Shown: in pieces, positions 1-8,598 of the stretch | Layout: every line of letters starts with the position of its first letter | Numbering within the stretch: the first letter of the stretch is position 1 | Source of the DNA: Arenibacter sp. F26102 | GTDB lineage: Bacteria > Bacteroidota > Bacteroidia > Flavobacteriales > Flavobacteriaceae | Assembly (NCBI RefSeq): GCF_023015865.1 | Contig: NZ_JALKBC010000003.1 | Coordinates: 186,001-250,000 of the forward strand | DNA: 64,000 nt | Direction: 5' to 3' | The notes under the pieces: model-generated | Told to the model about the DNA's origin: nothing | What the model saw: the letters and a program-made list of their open reading frames with translations, nothing else | Databases searched by the model: none | Translations under genes and position numbers: made by a program

Positions 1-292
1 ACGTTTGGATGCCACTACGGTAAAAGCCAGTATGTCTGGATCTGGGGATATGGCCTTAAGTGGAATTACCACCAATTTTGAAGTATTTATTTCAGGATCG
101 GGAGACATCAATGCCTATGACCTAATTGCAGATAATGTAGTTGCATCTGTCTCCGGTTCGGCGAATATTGAGGTTACCGCCAACAAAAAAATAGAGGCCA
201 AAGTATCGGGATCAGGTGATATAGATTATCGAGGGAATCCTGAAAAAATAAATAGTAAAGTTTCCGGTTCGGGAGATATCACCAAACATTAA
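1..292 (+). CDS. GIN-domain (DUF2807-like) protein, C-terminal part
   Basis: The reading frame is open from the left edge (first full codon at base 2), so this is the 3' end of a longer gene. The roughly 95 visible residues hold about five copies of a 20-residue unit built around SGSGD or SGSAN, for example VSGSGDIDYRG and VSGSGDITKH at the very end. This glycine/serine/aspartate repeat with alternating hydrophobic residues is characteristic of the putative autotransporter adhesin head GIN domain, a right-handed beta-helix common in secreted or periplasmic Bacteroidota proteins. No exact role is known. The signal peptide and most of the domain lie outside the window. Confidence 0.8.
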   Translation, partial: RLDATTVKASMSGSGDMALSGITTNFEVFISGSGDINAYDLIADNVVASVSGSANIEVTANKKIEAKVSGSGDIDYRGNPEKINSKVSGSGDITKH

Positions 293-385
293 TTTATAAA
301 ATTTTGTAAGGCACGGTTTTGTTTACGTGAAACATCCAAAAATGAAACCTTACCCCTGAATGTGGTGGCAAATAACCATAGGATT

Positions 386-1713
386 TTAAAGCTCCCGTAC
401 CTTGTTTACCCTGGTCAAAAGATAAGCACCAACTAAAAAAAACAATCCCAATAAAATAATGGCATATCGCATACTGCCAGAATACTGTGCTGCAAAACCA
501 TATAAAAATGTACCTATTACAATTCCTATCTTTTCCGCTACATCATAAAAACTAAAGAATGAGGCCGTATCTATAGTTTCTGGAATAAACTTGGAATATG
601 TTGATCGCGAAAGTGCCTGAATCCCTCCCATGACGACTCCAACAAAGCCTGCAGCTATATAAAAATCCAATGGTGTAATTACAAAATAAGCATAAATACA
701 AATTATTACCCACAGAATATTAACCGCGATAAGAGTTCTAATATTTCCAAAGGCTTCGGAAGCCCTAGCTGTAAGGGTAGCCCCTAATATTGCAACTAGC
801 TGAATAAGAAGAATACTGATAATTAATCCTGTTGTGCGTTCGGAACCCGAATGCCATTGAATCTCCTCTTCCCCAAAATAGGTCGCAATCAGCATAACGG
901 TCTGCACTGCCATACTATAAACAAAAAATGCACCCAAATATCGCTTCAGTTTTTGTGAGCTCCTAATTGATGCCACACCCCCTTTAGCTCCCTAAAACCA
1001 TTTAGTACTATATGCTTCCTTTCCCCTTCCCTTTTAAACCCCTTTGGAAGAAAATAGAAAGTGTACTGTGCGAAACCTATCCACCAAATACCCACCGATA
1101 AAAATGAATACCGCATGGCCTTTATTTCGGCAACACCAGTTACATCCGTTTCAATACCAAATAGATTGGGTTTCATTACCATTGCTAAATTAAACAACAG
1201 CAAAATAACACTGCCGGCATATCCCAGTGAAAACCCTTTTGCACTTATGCGATCTTGTTGTCCTGGAAAAGCAACATCGGGCAAATAGGAGTTATTAAAG
1301 GCAAAACTCACCCAAAAACCGACCAATCCAAAAAAATAGCAGATTAGACTAAAATAAATATTGTCCAAAGAAAACCAATAGAGCCCAATACAGGAAAATG
1401 CCCCCAAGTAACAGAACAATTTCATAAATAGCCTTTTATTTCCTAAATAGTCGGAGATACCGGACAAAACAGGCGTTATGATGGCAATGAATAAAAATGC
1501 TGCCGAGGTTACATAACTTATCAAGGGTGCCCTTGCTATTTCTCCCCCAAAGACAACTACTTTCTCTATTTCGGCCACCCGAAACAGGGCTCCATAAAAA
1601 ATGGGAAATATTGCCGAAGAAATTACAAGACTATAAACTGAATTGGCCCAATCATAAAATGCCCAGGCATTCAACAATTTATTACTGCCCTTTTTCGGAA
1701 GTGTTCTAGCCAT
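386..1713 (-). pseudogene. UMF1-family MFS transporter, frameshifted
   Basis: Two overlapping minus-strand frames together make one transporter. The N-terminal piece runs from ATG at 1713 to a TGA ending at 946, and the C-terminal piece is open from about 976 to 386. The N-terminal half starts MARTLPKKGSNKLLNAWAFYD and carries the AFYDWANSVYS signature of the UMF1/Atg22-like major facilitator family. The C-terminal half resumes with KLKRYLGAFFVYSMAVQT, which follows directly after ELKGVWHQL in intact homologues. One missing base near 956-962 would restore a single frame of about 440 residues with some 12 membrane segments. It could be a real inactivating mutation or a sequencing error. Substrate unknown. 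It lies downstream of the M48 protease gene on the same strand, behind a terminator hairpin. Confidence 0.8.
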
Positions 1714-1717
1714 ATAC

Positions 1718-1746
1718 AAAAAAAGCTGTCCCTATAAGAACAGCTT
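1718..1746 (-). terminator. Rho-independent terminator after the M48 protease gene
   Basis: On the minus strand a 7-bp stem (AAGCTGT / ACAGCTT) is followed by a run of seven T residues. It lies 40 nt past the stop of the M48 gene and 5 nt before the transporter ATG, so any transporter message read from upstream must pass it. Confidence 0.7.
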
Positions 1747-1786
1747 CGCTATTGAAATTACTTTATAATTCTTATTCCAAATACCA

Positions 1787-2596
1787 CTATTGAAAGGAGG
1801 TAACACCAAATTTAGCGGCTTCTTGTTTAGCCAAAGGCGCCCATTGCTTTAGGTTGGCAATCCGGGTATCATTTGAGGGATGTGTACTTAAAAACTCCGG
1901 TGGTGCAGCACCTCCACTATTAGCCTTCATTCTTACCCAAAGTTCCGCAGCCTCATCTGGATTATAACCGGCAATGGCCATAATTTGTAAACCAATTCTA
2001 TCGGCTTCCGTTTCATGGCTACGGCTAAAAGGAAGCATAACCCCCACTTGGGATCCAATGCCATAAGCCTGGTTAAAAATATTTCTTTTTTGTTCATCCT
2101 GAATTGCCACATTACCTGCTACTGCTCCCAATTGCTGCAAAGTACCGGCACTCATGCGCTGTGCTCCATGATCGGCGAGGGCGTGGGCAACTTCATGCCC
2201 CATTACAACAGCAACCCCAGTTTCCCCTTTACATATAGGCAGAATACCAGTGTAAAAAACAATTTTACCTCCGGGCATACACCAAGCATTTACAGTTTCA
2301 TCATTTACCAAATTATATTCCCATTTGTAATCCTTCAGATAACCGGGATAACCGTTGGCTGTCAACCAGCGTTCGGCGGCAGCTGAAATACGCTGGCCTG
2401 TTCTGGTAATCATTCTTGCGTCCTCGGTCCCAGATATTACTTTGTTCTCGCCAAGAAATTGGTCATATTGGGCAAAAGCCGTTGGAAAAATCTGACTATT
2501 GGGATAAAAATTTAAAACCTTTTGTCCAGTAAAGGGATTGGTCTTACAGGCCGAAACCCCTAGAAAGACCATTAGTATTAAAACAATTTTTTTCAT
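1787..2596 (-). CDS. M48-family zinc metalloprotease, lipoprotein
   Basis: The 269-residue protein starts MKKIVLILMVFLGVSACK, an SPII signal with a lipobox ending at Cys17, so it should be a lipid-anchored periplasmic protease. The zinc motif HEVAH is at about residues 134-138, and the third ligand lies in HETEAD (about Glu195), as in the M48/Ste24-like family (LoiP/BepA type). These enzymes degrade or monitor misassembled outer-membrane and periplasmic proteins. Length and motif spacing are normal, and all catalytic residues are present. It is 40 nt downstream of the GH31 gene on the same strand, so cotranscription is possible, although no functional link is obvious. A terminator follows. 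Confidence 0.9.
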   Translation of the reverse strand: MKKIVLILMVFLGVSACKTNPFTGQKVLNFYPNSQIFPTAFAQYDQFLGENKVISGTEDARMITRTGQRISAAAERWLTANGYPGYLKDYKWEYNLVNDETVNAWCMPGGKIVFYTGILPICKGETGVAVVMGHEVAHALADHGAQRMSAGTLQQLGAVAGNVAIQDEQKRNIFNQAYGIGSQVGVMLPFSRSHETEADRIGLQIMAIAGYNPDEAAELWVRMKANSGGAAPPEFLSTHPSNDTRIANLKQWAPLAKQEAAKFGVTSFQ

Positions 2597-2636
2597 CTTA
2601 GAATTATGTATTTATTCATCGAAAATTACAAAAATT

Positions 2637-5036
2637 TTAAGCGCCAATAATGTGCAATACAGTAAAATCTTTGCTTAAATGAATATTATTATTTCCATTT
2701 AACTTCACCTCCTTTAAATCGACAATCTCATTATCTACCAGTATTTGCTTTATTTTAAAGGGTAATCCGTGAAGATTCATTTTAAAGGTATTATAGGAAG
2801 TAATAAAACTGCCGTCCTTAAACTGTTGGATCACCAGTTCCTTTTCCTTGCCTTTAAAATTAAAGTTTCTAAGGCTGTACCTACCTTTTTTGTAATCATA
2901 TCCGTCCTGGCCATCCTCGTAAACGGTTGAAGTTTCAACCCCTTTTTTATAATATACATCCAGAATCAGTTCTTTAATTTCCAGTTCCCCAACATATTGC
3001 TGAACCGGATATTTAGGAATCATGGCCCCTTCCTTGATGAAGATCGGAATTTTATCCAATCCGGCTACCACCCATTTCTCCATGCCTCCAACAACAGCTT
3101 CATTAGTCCAATAATTATACCAGGTTCCTCTAGGAATGTACATCCTACGACCTTGGGCATTGGGTTCCTGTACTGGGCATATTAAAATTTGCTCCCCAAA
3201 AATAAATTCATCCGTTCTAAAATGGGTCTGATGATCTTCTTGGTCAAAATGCACCAATGGCTTTAACATAGGCACCCCTTCTTTGGAGTACCTGTAGAAC
3301 ATGGTATACAAATACGGCAACAATTGATACCGCAATTCAATAAATTTACGCACTATATTGGTTACTTCATCATCAAAGGACCAAGGCTCTTGATCCCCGT
3401 GATCACCACTGGAATGAACCCGACAGAAAGGATGAAACACCCCCAACTGAATCCATCTAGCAAACAATTCTCCGTTGGGCTGTTCTGCAAAACCGCCAAT
3501 ATCCGAACCTATAAACGAATATCCGCTCATACACATACGTTGGGCCTGTACATTTGCAATCCATAGGTGTTCCCATGTAGCAACGTTATCGCCGGTCCAT
3601 GTAGATGAAAATCTTTGGGTTCCAGCAAATGCGGCCCTGGTAATTACAAATGGTCTCTTAGGATAAACGTATTTTTTTATTCCCTCATAGGTAGCTCGAA
3701 CCATCTGCATTCCGTAAACATTATGCGCTTTCCTATGCGAACAGGGATGGCCATCAAAGTCATGACGGGTGTCCAAAGGCGCCGTCTTGGTAGGCACTTC
3801 CATAACGGCCGGCTCATTCATATCGTTCCAAACGGCATGCACGCCAATTTCGGACATCATTTCCTTGTATAATTCGGCCCACCACTCCCTAACCTTGGGA
3901 TTGGTAAAATCGGGAAAATTGCATTCTCCTGGCCATACTTTGCCTTTCATAAAAGCACCATCTGCCCTTTTGCAGAAATAATCATTCTCTACGCCCTCCT
4001 GATAGACCCAATAATCCTTGTCTATCTTAATTCCGGGATCGATCATAACCACCGTCTTAAATCCCTTTTCATCCAAATCGGAAATCATTTTTTTAGGATT
4101 TGGAAAACGGGATTTGTCCCAAGTAAAACACTTAAATCCGTCCATATAATCTATGTCCAAATAAATTGCATCACAAGGAATTCTCAATTTTCTAAAAGTC
4201 TTGGCCAGGGCCCTTACATTGCTTTCGGGGTAATAGCTCCATTTGGATTGATGGTAGCCCATGGCCCACATCGGCGGCAATTCTGGCGTCCCAGTTAAAT
4301 TTGTATATGACTTAACCACTTGGCTCATTTGAGGGCCATAGATAAAATAATAGTTCATCTCTCCCCCATCTGCCCAAAAGCTGGTTACGTTTCTGCGCTC
4401 ATGCGCAAAATCGAAATTGGTTTTAAAAGTATTGTCAAAGAAAATACCGTAGGACTTATTATTATGCAAGCCAATAAAGAAGGGGATTGCTTTGTACAAC
4501 GGATCTTGATCTTTACCATAAGCATACTGGTCAGTAACCCAATTACTAACACGCTTACCTTTTAGGTTGGAATGTGTGGCCTTATCACCCAAGCCGTAGA
4601 AACTTTCGGCATTTTGAGTAATCTTACTCATTTTTACCGAATTCCCCCCAAACTCATAATTCTCCTCCCAATGAAAACCAAGCTCATCCTCATTAATGAT
4701 ATTGCCATCCAAATCCGATATCTGGATCCTTAATGTCTTTTTATCGACCAATACCCTAAGTTTCGCAGTATGTACCAGGTACTCTGTTGTATTCTCCTTT
4801 ACCTCAAGGTGATTAAACCCTATACTTACATCTTCACTGATAGAATAGGAGAAATCAGGTTCAAAAATATTTTCGGTAGCATATCTAAATCTAAATATAC
4901 TATCACGTAAAATTGTCATCTCTAAAATAACCCCATTTGAAGTAGTAAAATACAACTTGTCAGTATCCCTGCGATACTCGACAATAGTATTGGGGTATAA
5001 ATTCCCCTTGTATTCAAGCTCAGTATTGGTGATCAT
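2637..5036 (-). CDS. GH31 alpha-glucosidase
   Basis: This 799-residue protein has the full glycoside hydrolase 31 layout: N-terminal beta-sandwich (about 1-245), catalytic barrel (about 250-590) and C-terminal beta domains. The nucleophile is in WNDMNEPAV (Asp at about 405) and the acid/base in STWTGDN (Asp at about 483). GH31 enzymes release glucose from the non-reducing ends of alpha-glucans. No signal peptide is visible (it starts MITNTELEYKGN), so action on cytoplasmic glycogen or imported maltodextrin is likely. It lies 99 nt downstream of the branching enzyme gene on the same strand, which supports a role in storage glucan metabolism. Exact linkage specificity cannot be read from the sequence. 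Confidence 0.92.
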   Translation of the reverse strand: MITNTELEYKGNLYPNTIVEYRRDTDKLYFTTSNGVILEMTILRDSIFRFRYATENIFEPDFSYSISEDVSIGFNHLEVKENTTEYLVHTAKLRVLVDKKTLRIQISDLDGNIINEDELGFHWEENYEFGGNSVKMSKITQNAESFYGLGDKATHSNLKGKRVSNWVTDQYAYGKDQDPLYKAIPFFIGLHNNKSYGIFFDNTFKTNFDFAHERRNVTSFWADGGEMNYYFIYGPQMSQVVKSYTNLTGTPELPPMWAMGYHQSKWSYYPESNVRALAKTFRKLRIPCDAIYLDIDYMDGFKCFTWDKSRFPNPKKMISDLDEKGFKTVVMIDPGIKIDKDYWVYQEGVENDYFCKRADGAFMKGKVWPGECNFPDFTNPKVREWWAELYKEMMSEIGVHAVWNDMNEPAVMEVPTKTAPLDTRHDFDGHPCSHRKAHNVYGMQMVRATYEGIKKYVYPKRPFVITRAAFAGTQRFSSTWTGDNVATWEHLWIANVQAQRMCMSGYSFIGSDIGGFAEQPNGELFARWIQLGVFHPFCRVHSSGDHGDQEPWSFDDEVTNIVRKFIELRYQLLPYLYTMFYRYSKEGVPMLKPLVHFDQEDHQTHFRTDEFIFGEQILICPVQEPNAQGRRMYIPRGTWYNYWTNEAVVGGMEKWVVAGLDKIPIFIKEGAMIPKYPVQQYVGELEIKELILDVYYKKGVETSTVYEDGQDGYDYKKGRYSLRNFNFKGKEKELVIQQFKDGSFITSYNTFKMNLHGLPFKIKQILVDNEIVDLKEVKLNGNNNIHLSKDFTVLHIIGA

Positions 5037-5135
5037 GGTTTGTCATTTTTGCGAATACAAAAAAAGAACATTCACCCGAATTAACGAAATGATATGCGTC
5101 GCATTTATAATCAATTGCGCTATAAGACCTCATAA

Positions 5136-7031
5136 TCATTTAAAAACGACTACTCCGAGTGGTGGAATAGTGATTTCAACGGACTTATCATATCCGTGCC
5201 ACGGAGTTTTACTTATTTTTAACGTACCATTTTTCATTCCAGTACCACCATATTTTGTATCATCACTATTGAAAATTTCCTTTAATTGACCTGTTTTGGA
5301 AATTCCCATTCTATATTTTTCCCTTGGAACAGGAGTAAAATTACAAGCTATGTATATATTTTCCTTGGGATCAAGCCCTTTTCTAATATAGGTCAAGACC
5401 GAATTGGCATGATCTCCATAATCTATCCATTGAAATCCTTCAGGGCTAAATTGTTTCTCATAAAGGGCAGGATACTTTTGATAAAGTTTGTTCAAGTCCT
5501 TTATCAAATTTTGGATTCCAATGTGAAAATCATATTGCAATAAGTGCCAGTCCAGACTTTTTTGAAAATTCCATTCGGAAGATTGACCGAATTCGGCGCC
5601 CATGAAAATTAAGTTAGCGCCAGGATGGGTGTACATATACCCAAAAAGCAATCTTAAATTGGCAAATTGTTGCCATTCATCGCCCGGCATTCTGTATAAC
5701 AGGGACTGTTTGCCATAAACAACTTCATCATGGGAAAATGGCAGCATAAAATTCTCTGTAAATGCATAGGTGGCACTAAATGTCAGATCATTTTGATGGT
5801 GTTTCCTGTAAATAGGTTCCTTTTTAAAATATTCCAGCGTATCATGCATCCATCCCATCATCCATTTCATTCCGAAGCCAAGTCCTCCCATACTCACCGG
5901 TTTGGACACCATTGAAAAAGAGGTAGATTCTTCTGCAATCATCTGTATTCCCTCAAAATTGGAATAAACTGTTTCATTAAGTTCCCTTATAAACGAAATA
6001 GCCTCCAAATTCTCATTATTTCCATATATATTGGGCTCCCACTGACCTTCATCCCTTGAATAGTCCAAATATAACATGGACGCTACCGCGTCTACCCTCA
6101 AGGCATCCGCATGGAATTGATCTAACCAGAACATAGCATTACTGATCAAAAAGGCCCTTACCTCATTTCTACCGTAATTAAATATCAGACTTTTCCAATC
6201 CGGGTGATACCCCCTTCTATAATCAGGGTGTTCATAAAGGTGGGAACCGTCAAAAAATCCCAAACCGTGTGCATCTTCCGGAAAATGGGACGGCACCCAA
6301 TCCAAGATAACCCCAATTCCATTTTGGTGCAATGCATCCACCAATAATTTAAACCCCTCAGGTTTCCCAAATCTAGATGTAGGGGCAAAATAACCTGTTA
6401 ATTGATATCCCCAAGACGGATCATAAGGATACTCCATAATTGGCATAAACTCCACATGGGTAAAATTCATCTCCTTCACATATTCCACTAAATCCTTGGC
6501 CAATTCGGAATAGGTCAGATAATCATTATTGGATTTTCGCTTCCATGAAGCCAAATGCACTTCATACACCGCGTATGGTTTATCCAGGGCATTTTTGTCC
6601 TTTCTGGTTTTCATCCATGCTTCATCTTTCCATTCGTGTTTGGCATCCCAAACAATTGACGCTGTCATTGGAGGGTGCTCACAACTTCTGGCAAAGGGGT
6701 CTGCTTTTTCTGTTACTACCCCGTGATTGGTGGAATGAACAATATATTTATATAAAGTCCCTTGACCCAATTCGGGCACAAATCCTTCCCAGATGCCACT
6801 ACCGTCCCAACGAACATTGAGCTGATGATCTGCTTCATACCAATTATTAAAGTCCCCCACCACCGAAACGGACCGCGCCGACGGGGCCCAAACAGCAAAA
6901 TAAGTACCTTTGATTCCGTTCACTTCTATAAGATGAGATCCCAACTTTTCATATAATTTGAAATGTTTACCCGCCTTAAAAAGATCAATGTCAAAATCTG
7001 TAAATAAACTATGGGATACTACTTTGGTCAT
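5136..7031 (-). CDS. glgB: 1,4-alpha-glucan branching enzyme
   Basis: GlgB transfers oligoglucan segments to make alpha-1,6 branches in glycogen. The N-terminal CBM48 (GTYFAVWAPSARSVSVVGDF) precedes a GH13 barrel with DWVPSHF, DALRVDAV (nucleophile Asp about 314), IAEES (catalytic Glu about 367) and FSHDEVVYG (His-Asp about 434-435). I start at ATG 7031 (MTKVVSHSLF, 631 residues); a TTG ten codons upstream is in frame but less likely. Length is usual for a GlgB lacking the extra N-terminal module. It is the first gene of a minus-strand pair with the GH31 glucosidase; no glgA or glgC is in the window. It is divergent from the collagen-like lipoprotein gene at 7211. Confidence 0.95.
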   Translation of the reverse strand: MTKVVSHSLFTDFDIDLFKAGKHFKLYEKLGSHLIEVNGIKGTYFAVWAPSARSVSVVGDFNNWYEADHQLNVRWDGSGIWEGFVPELGQGTLYKYIVHSTNHGVVTEKADPFARSCEHPPMTASIVWDAKHEWKDEAWMKTRKDKNALDKPYAVYEVHLASWKRKSNNDYLTYSELAKDLVEYVKEMNFTHVEFMPIMEYPYDPSWGYQLTGYFAPTSRFGKPEGFKLLVDALHQNGIGVILDWVPSHFPEDAHGLGFFDGSHLYEHPDYRRGYHPDWKSLIFNYGRNEVRAFLISNAMFWLDQFHADALRVDAVASMLYLDYSRDEGQWEPNIYGNNENLEAISFIRELNETVYSNFEGIQMIAEESTSFSMVSKPVSMGGLGFGMKWMMGWMHDTLEYFKKEPIYRKHHQNDLTFSATYAFTENFMLPFSHDEVVYGKQSLLYRMPGDEWQQFANLRLLFGYMYTHPGANLIFMGAEFGQSSEWNFQKSLDWHLLQYDFHIGIQNLIKDLNKLYQKYPALYEKQFSPEGFQWIDYGDHANSVLTYIRKGLDPKENIYIACNFTPVPREKYRMGISKTGQLKEIFNSDDTKYGGTGMKNGTLKISKTPWHGYDKSVEITIPPLGVVVFK

Positions 7032-7210
7032 GATTACGTTATTTAGTGCAATATTAGACAACTTTGGTCCTTATCTTTGATACAGGAACTCTAAGTTTTA
7101 ACTAAAACCTAACTTTGCAAGTATAGAAATAAAAATTGGAACGCTTTTTGAAACTACTATAAAAATACAATAACAATTATACAATTCGTAAAAACTCTAA
7201 AATAAATATT

Positions 7211-7786
7211 ATGAAAAATGTTATCTCATTACTCGGCGCATTTATAGCTTTATTTTTTATCTCCTGCGAAGGACCGGCAGGACCTCCTGGCTTTGATGGC
7301 CTTGACGGATTGGACGGATTGGACGGACAGGATGGTATCCAAGGACAGGTATTTGAAGTGGATAATGTCAATTTCAACTACGATGCTGGAGGGGATATCT
7401 ATTCCTATATTATTACATTTTCTGATTTTACCAGTTTTGCGGTCTTTGAATCGGATGCGGTATTGGTCTATAGATATGATGGGACTGTTGATTACCAAGA
7501 CAACACGAGCGCAGATGCCTGGAGTTTAATTCCACAAAATTTCTTCCTGCCGGAAGGCACCATTCAGTATACTAATGCCCATACCTTTATTGATGTGGAA
7601 ATATTTATTGATGGAAATTTTGACCTAGCCAATTTAAACCCAGATTTCACCGACAATCAATTATTCAGAATAGTTATTCTACCAAGCCAATTTGCAGAAT
7701 CGAAATTGGACAAATCAAATATCAATGCGGTAATGAAAGCTATTGACGTTGAAGAGAAAGATGTACTGCGCTTTAAGTCAAATTAA
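7211..7786 (+). CDS. Lipoprotein with a short collagen-like Gly-X-Y tract
   Basis: The 191-residue protein begins with an SPII signal ending in LFFISC (Cys19). Right after the anchor come about nine Gly-X-Y triplets (GPAGPPGFDGLDGLDGLDGQ and on to about residue 46). At DNA level the middle is three near-perfect 9-bp units at 7301-7327. The remaining 145 or so residues form a beta-rich acidic domain with no motif I know. Collagen-like lipoproteins of this layout are widespread in Flavobacteriia and uncharacterised; the triplet tract may act as a rigid stalk or trimerisation element beneath the C-terminal domain. It has its own terminator and so looks monocistronic. Confidence 0.85.
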   Translation: MKNVISLLGAFIALFFISCEGPAGPPGFDGLDGLDGLDGQDGIQGQVFEVDNVNFNYDAGGDIYSYIITFSDFTSFAVFESDAVLVYRYDGTVDYQDNTSADAWSLIPQNFFLPEGTIQYTNAHTFIDVEIFIDGNFDLANLNPDFTDNQLFRIVILPSQFAESKLDKSNINAVMKAIDVEEKDVLRFKSN

Positions 7787-7806
7787 AGGTAGCGCTATAA
7801 TTTTCT

Positions 7807-7846
7807 TAGCCCTTATTTCTTATTTGGAATTAAGGGCTATTTTTAT
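7807..7846 (+). terminator. Rho-independent terminator after the collagen-like gene
   Basis: A 9-bp stem TAGCCCTTA / TAAGGGCTA (7807-7815 and 7831-7839) with a 15-nt loop is followed by TTTTTATATA. It begins 21 nt after the stop codon. Confidence 0.75.
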
Positions 7847-7926
7847 ATATTGAAACCTCAACTTTAAAATTCCCTTATATAAGTACTGCAAGGAAACTTC
7901 AACATTTCCGTCTAAAATATTAAAAA

Positions 7927-8433
7927 ATGAAAAGCTATATGAAAAAAATAATATTTGCACTTTGTGTCGTTTTCATTGGATGCAAGGGAACTTCCCAGGA
8001 AAAGGAAGTATCCAAAATAGATTCCAAAAAAAAGGAGCAGTTTAAAGTCACCAAAACAGAAGCCGAGTGGCGTAAACAATTAACGGACATGCAGTTTTAT
8101 GTACTGCGCAAGGCAGGTACCGAAAACCCTGGTTCGAGCGAATTATTGAATAACAAACAAAAGGGTGTTTACACCTGTGCCGCTTGTGGAACGGAGCTTT
8201 TTAAAAGCGAACACAAGTTTGATTCCGGAACGGGATGGCCTAGTTTTGACCGGGAGATAAAAGGGAATGTTGCCTTTAGTGTGGATTACGATTTAGGCTA
8301 TGCCAGAAAAGAAGAACACTGTGCAACCTGCGGCGGTCACTTAGGTCATGTTTTTAACGATGGTCCTAAAAAAACCACTGGCGAGAGACATTGCATAAAC
8401 GGGGCGGCCTTAAACTTTGTGCCGGAAAAATAA
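7927..8433 (+). CDS. msrB: Peptide-methionine (R)-S-oxide reductase, lipoprotein form
   Basis: MsrB reduces methionine-R-sulfoxide in oxidised proteins. The SelR domain spans about residues 45-165, with two zinc pairs (CAAC at 84-87, CATC at 132-135), the GTGWPSF signature and the catalytic Cys156 in RHCINGAALNF. The N-terminus MKSYMKKIIFALCVVFIGCK is an SPII signal with Cys19, so this copy should be tethered in the periplasm, a repair enzyme for envelope proteins rather than the cytosolic kind. ATG 7939 (fifth codon) is an alternative start that keeps the signal. Its electron donor is not in the window. Confidence 0.95.
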   Translation: MKSYMKKIIFALCVVFIGCKGTSQEKEVSKIDSKKKEQFKVTKTEAEWRKQLTDMQFYVLRKAGTENPGSSELLNNKQKGVYTCAACGTELFKSEHKFDSGTGWPSFDREIKGNVAFSVDYDLGYARKEEHCATCGGHLGHVFNDGPKKTTGERHCINGAALNFVPEK

Positions 8434-8471
8434 GGCCTGTCCAAAAGTTATCTAAAATTACATATTGATTT

Positions 8472-8510
8472 AGGCTGGCCAATGCATTCCTGTTGGCCAG
8501 CCTTATTTAT
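8472..8510 (+). terminator. Rho-independent terminator after msrB
   Basis: An 11-bp GC-rich stem AGGCTGGCCAA / TTGGCCAGCCT (8472-8482, 8493-8503) with a 10-nt loop is followed by TATTTATT. The tail is modest, but position and stem strength fit a terminator. Confidence 0.75.
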
Positions 8511-8556
8511 TCCAATTAATTTAAAATGGCATCCATGTGAATTCAGTATGGTTTTG

Positions 8557-8564
8557 TAACTTTG
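8557..8564 (+). promoter_or_regulatory. Bacteroidota-type -7 box upstream of lpd
   Basis: TAACTTTG matches the TAnnTTTG consensus of the Bacteroidota primary sigma factor and sits 34 nt before the lpd ATG. No clear -33 TTG lies at the usual 17-23 nt upstream, so this is a tentative call. Confidence 0.45.
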
Positions 8565-8598
8565 CCACTTCATAATTTATTTATCAAAAAAAATATAA

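Noticed and set aside
946..976. Programmed -1 frameshift in the UMF1 gene
   Set aside because: The heptamer CAAAAAC lacks a proper XXXYYYZ pattern and no downstream stem is evident; a single-base deletion is simpler. Kept only as a possibility in the findings.
2015..2386. 123-residue plus-strand frame inside the M48 gene
   Set aside because: Shadow of the M48 coding strand; no signal, motif or promoter.
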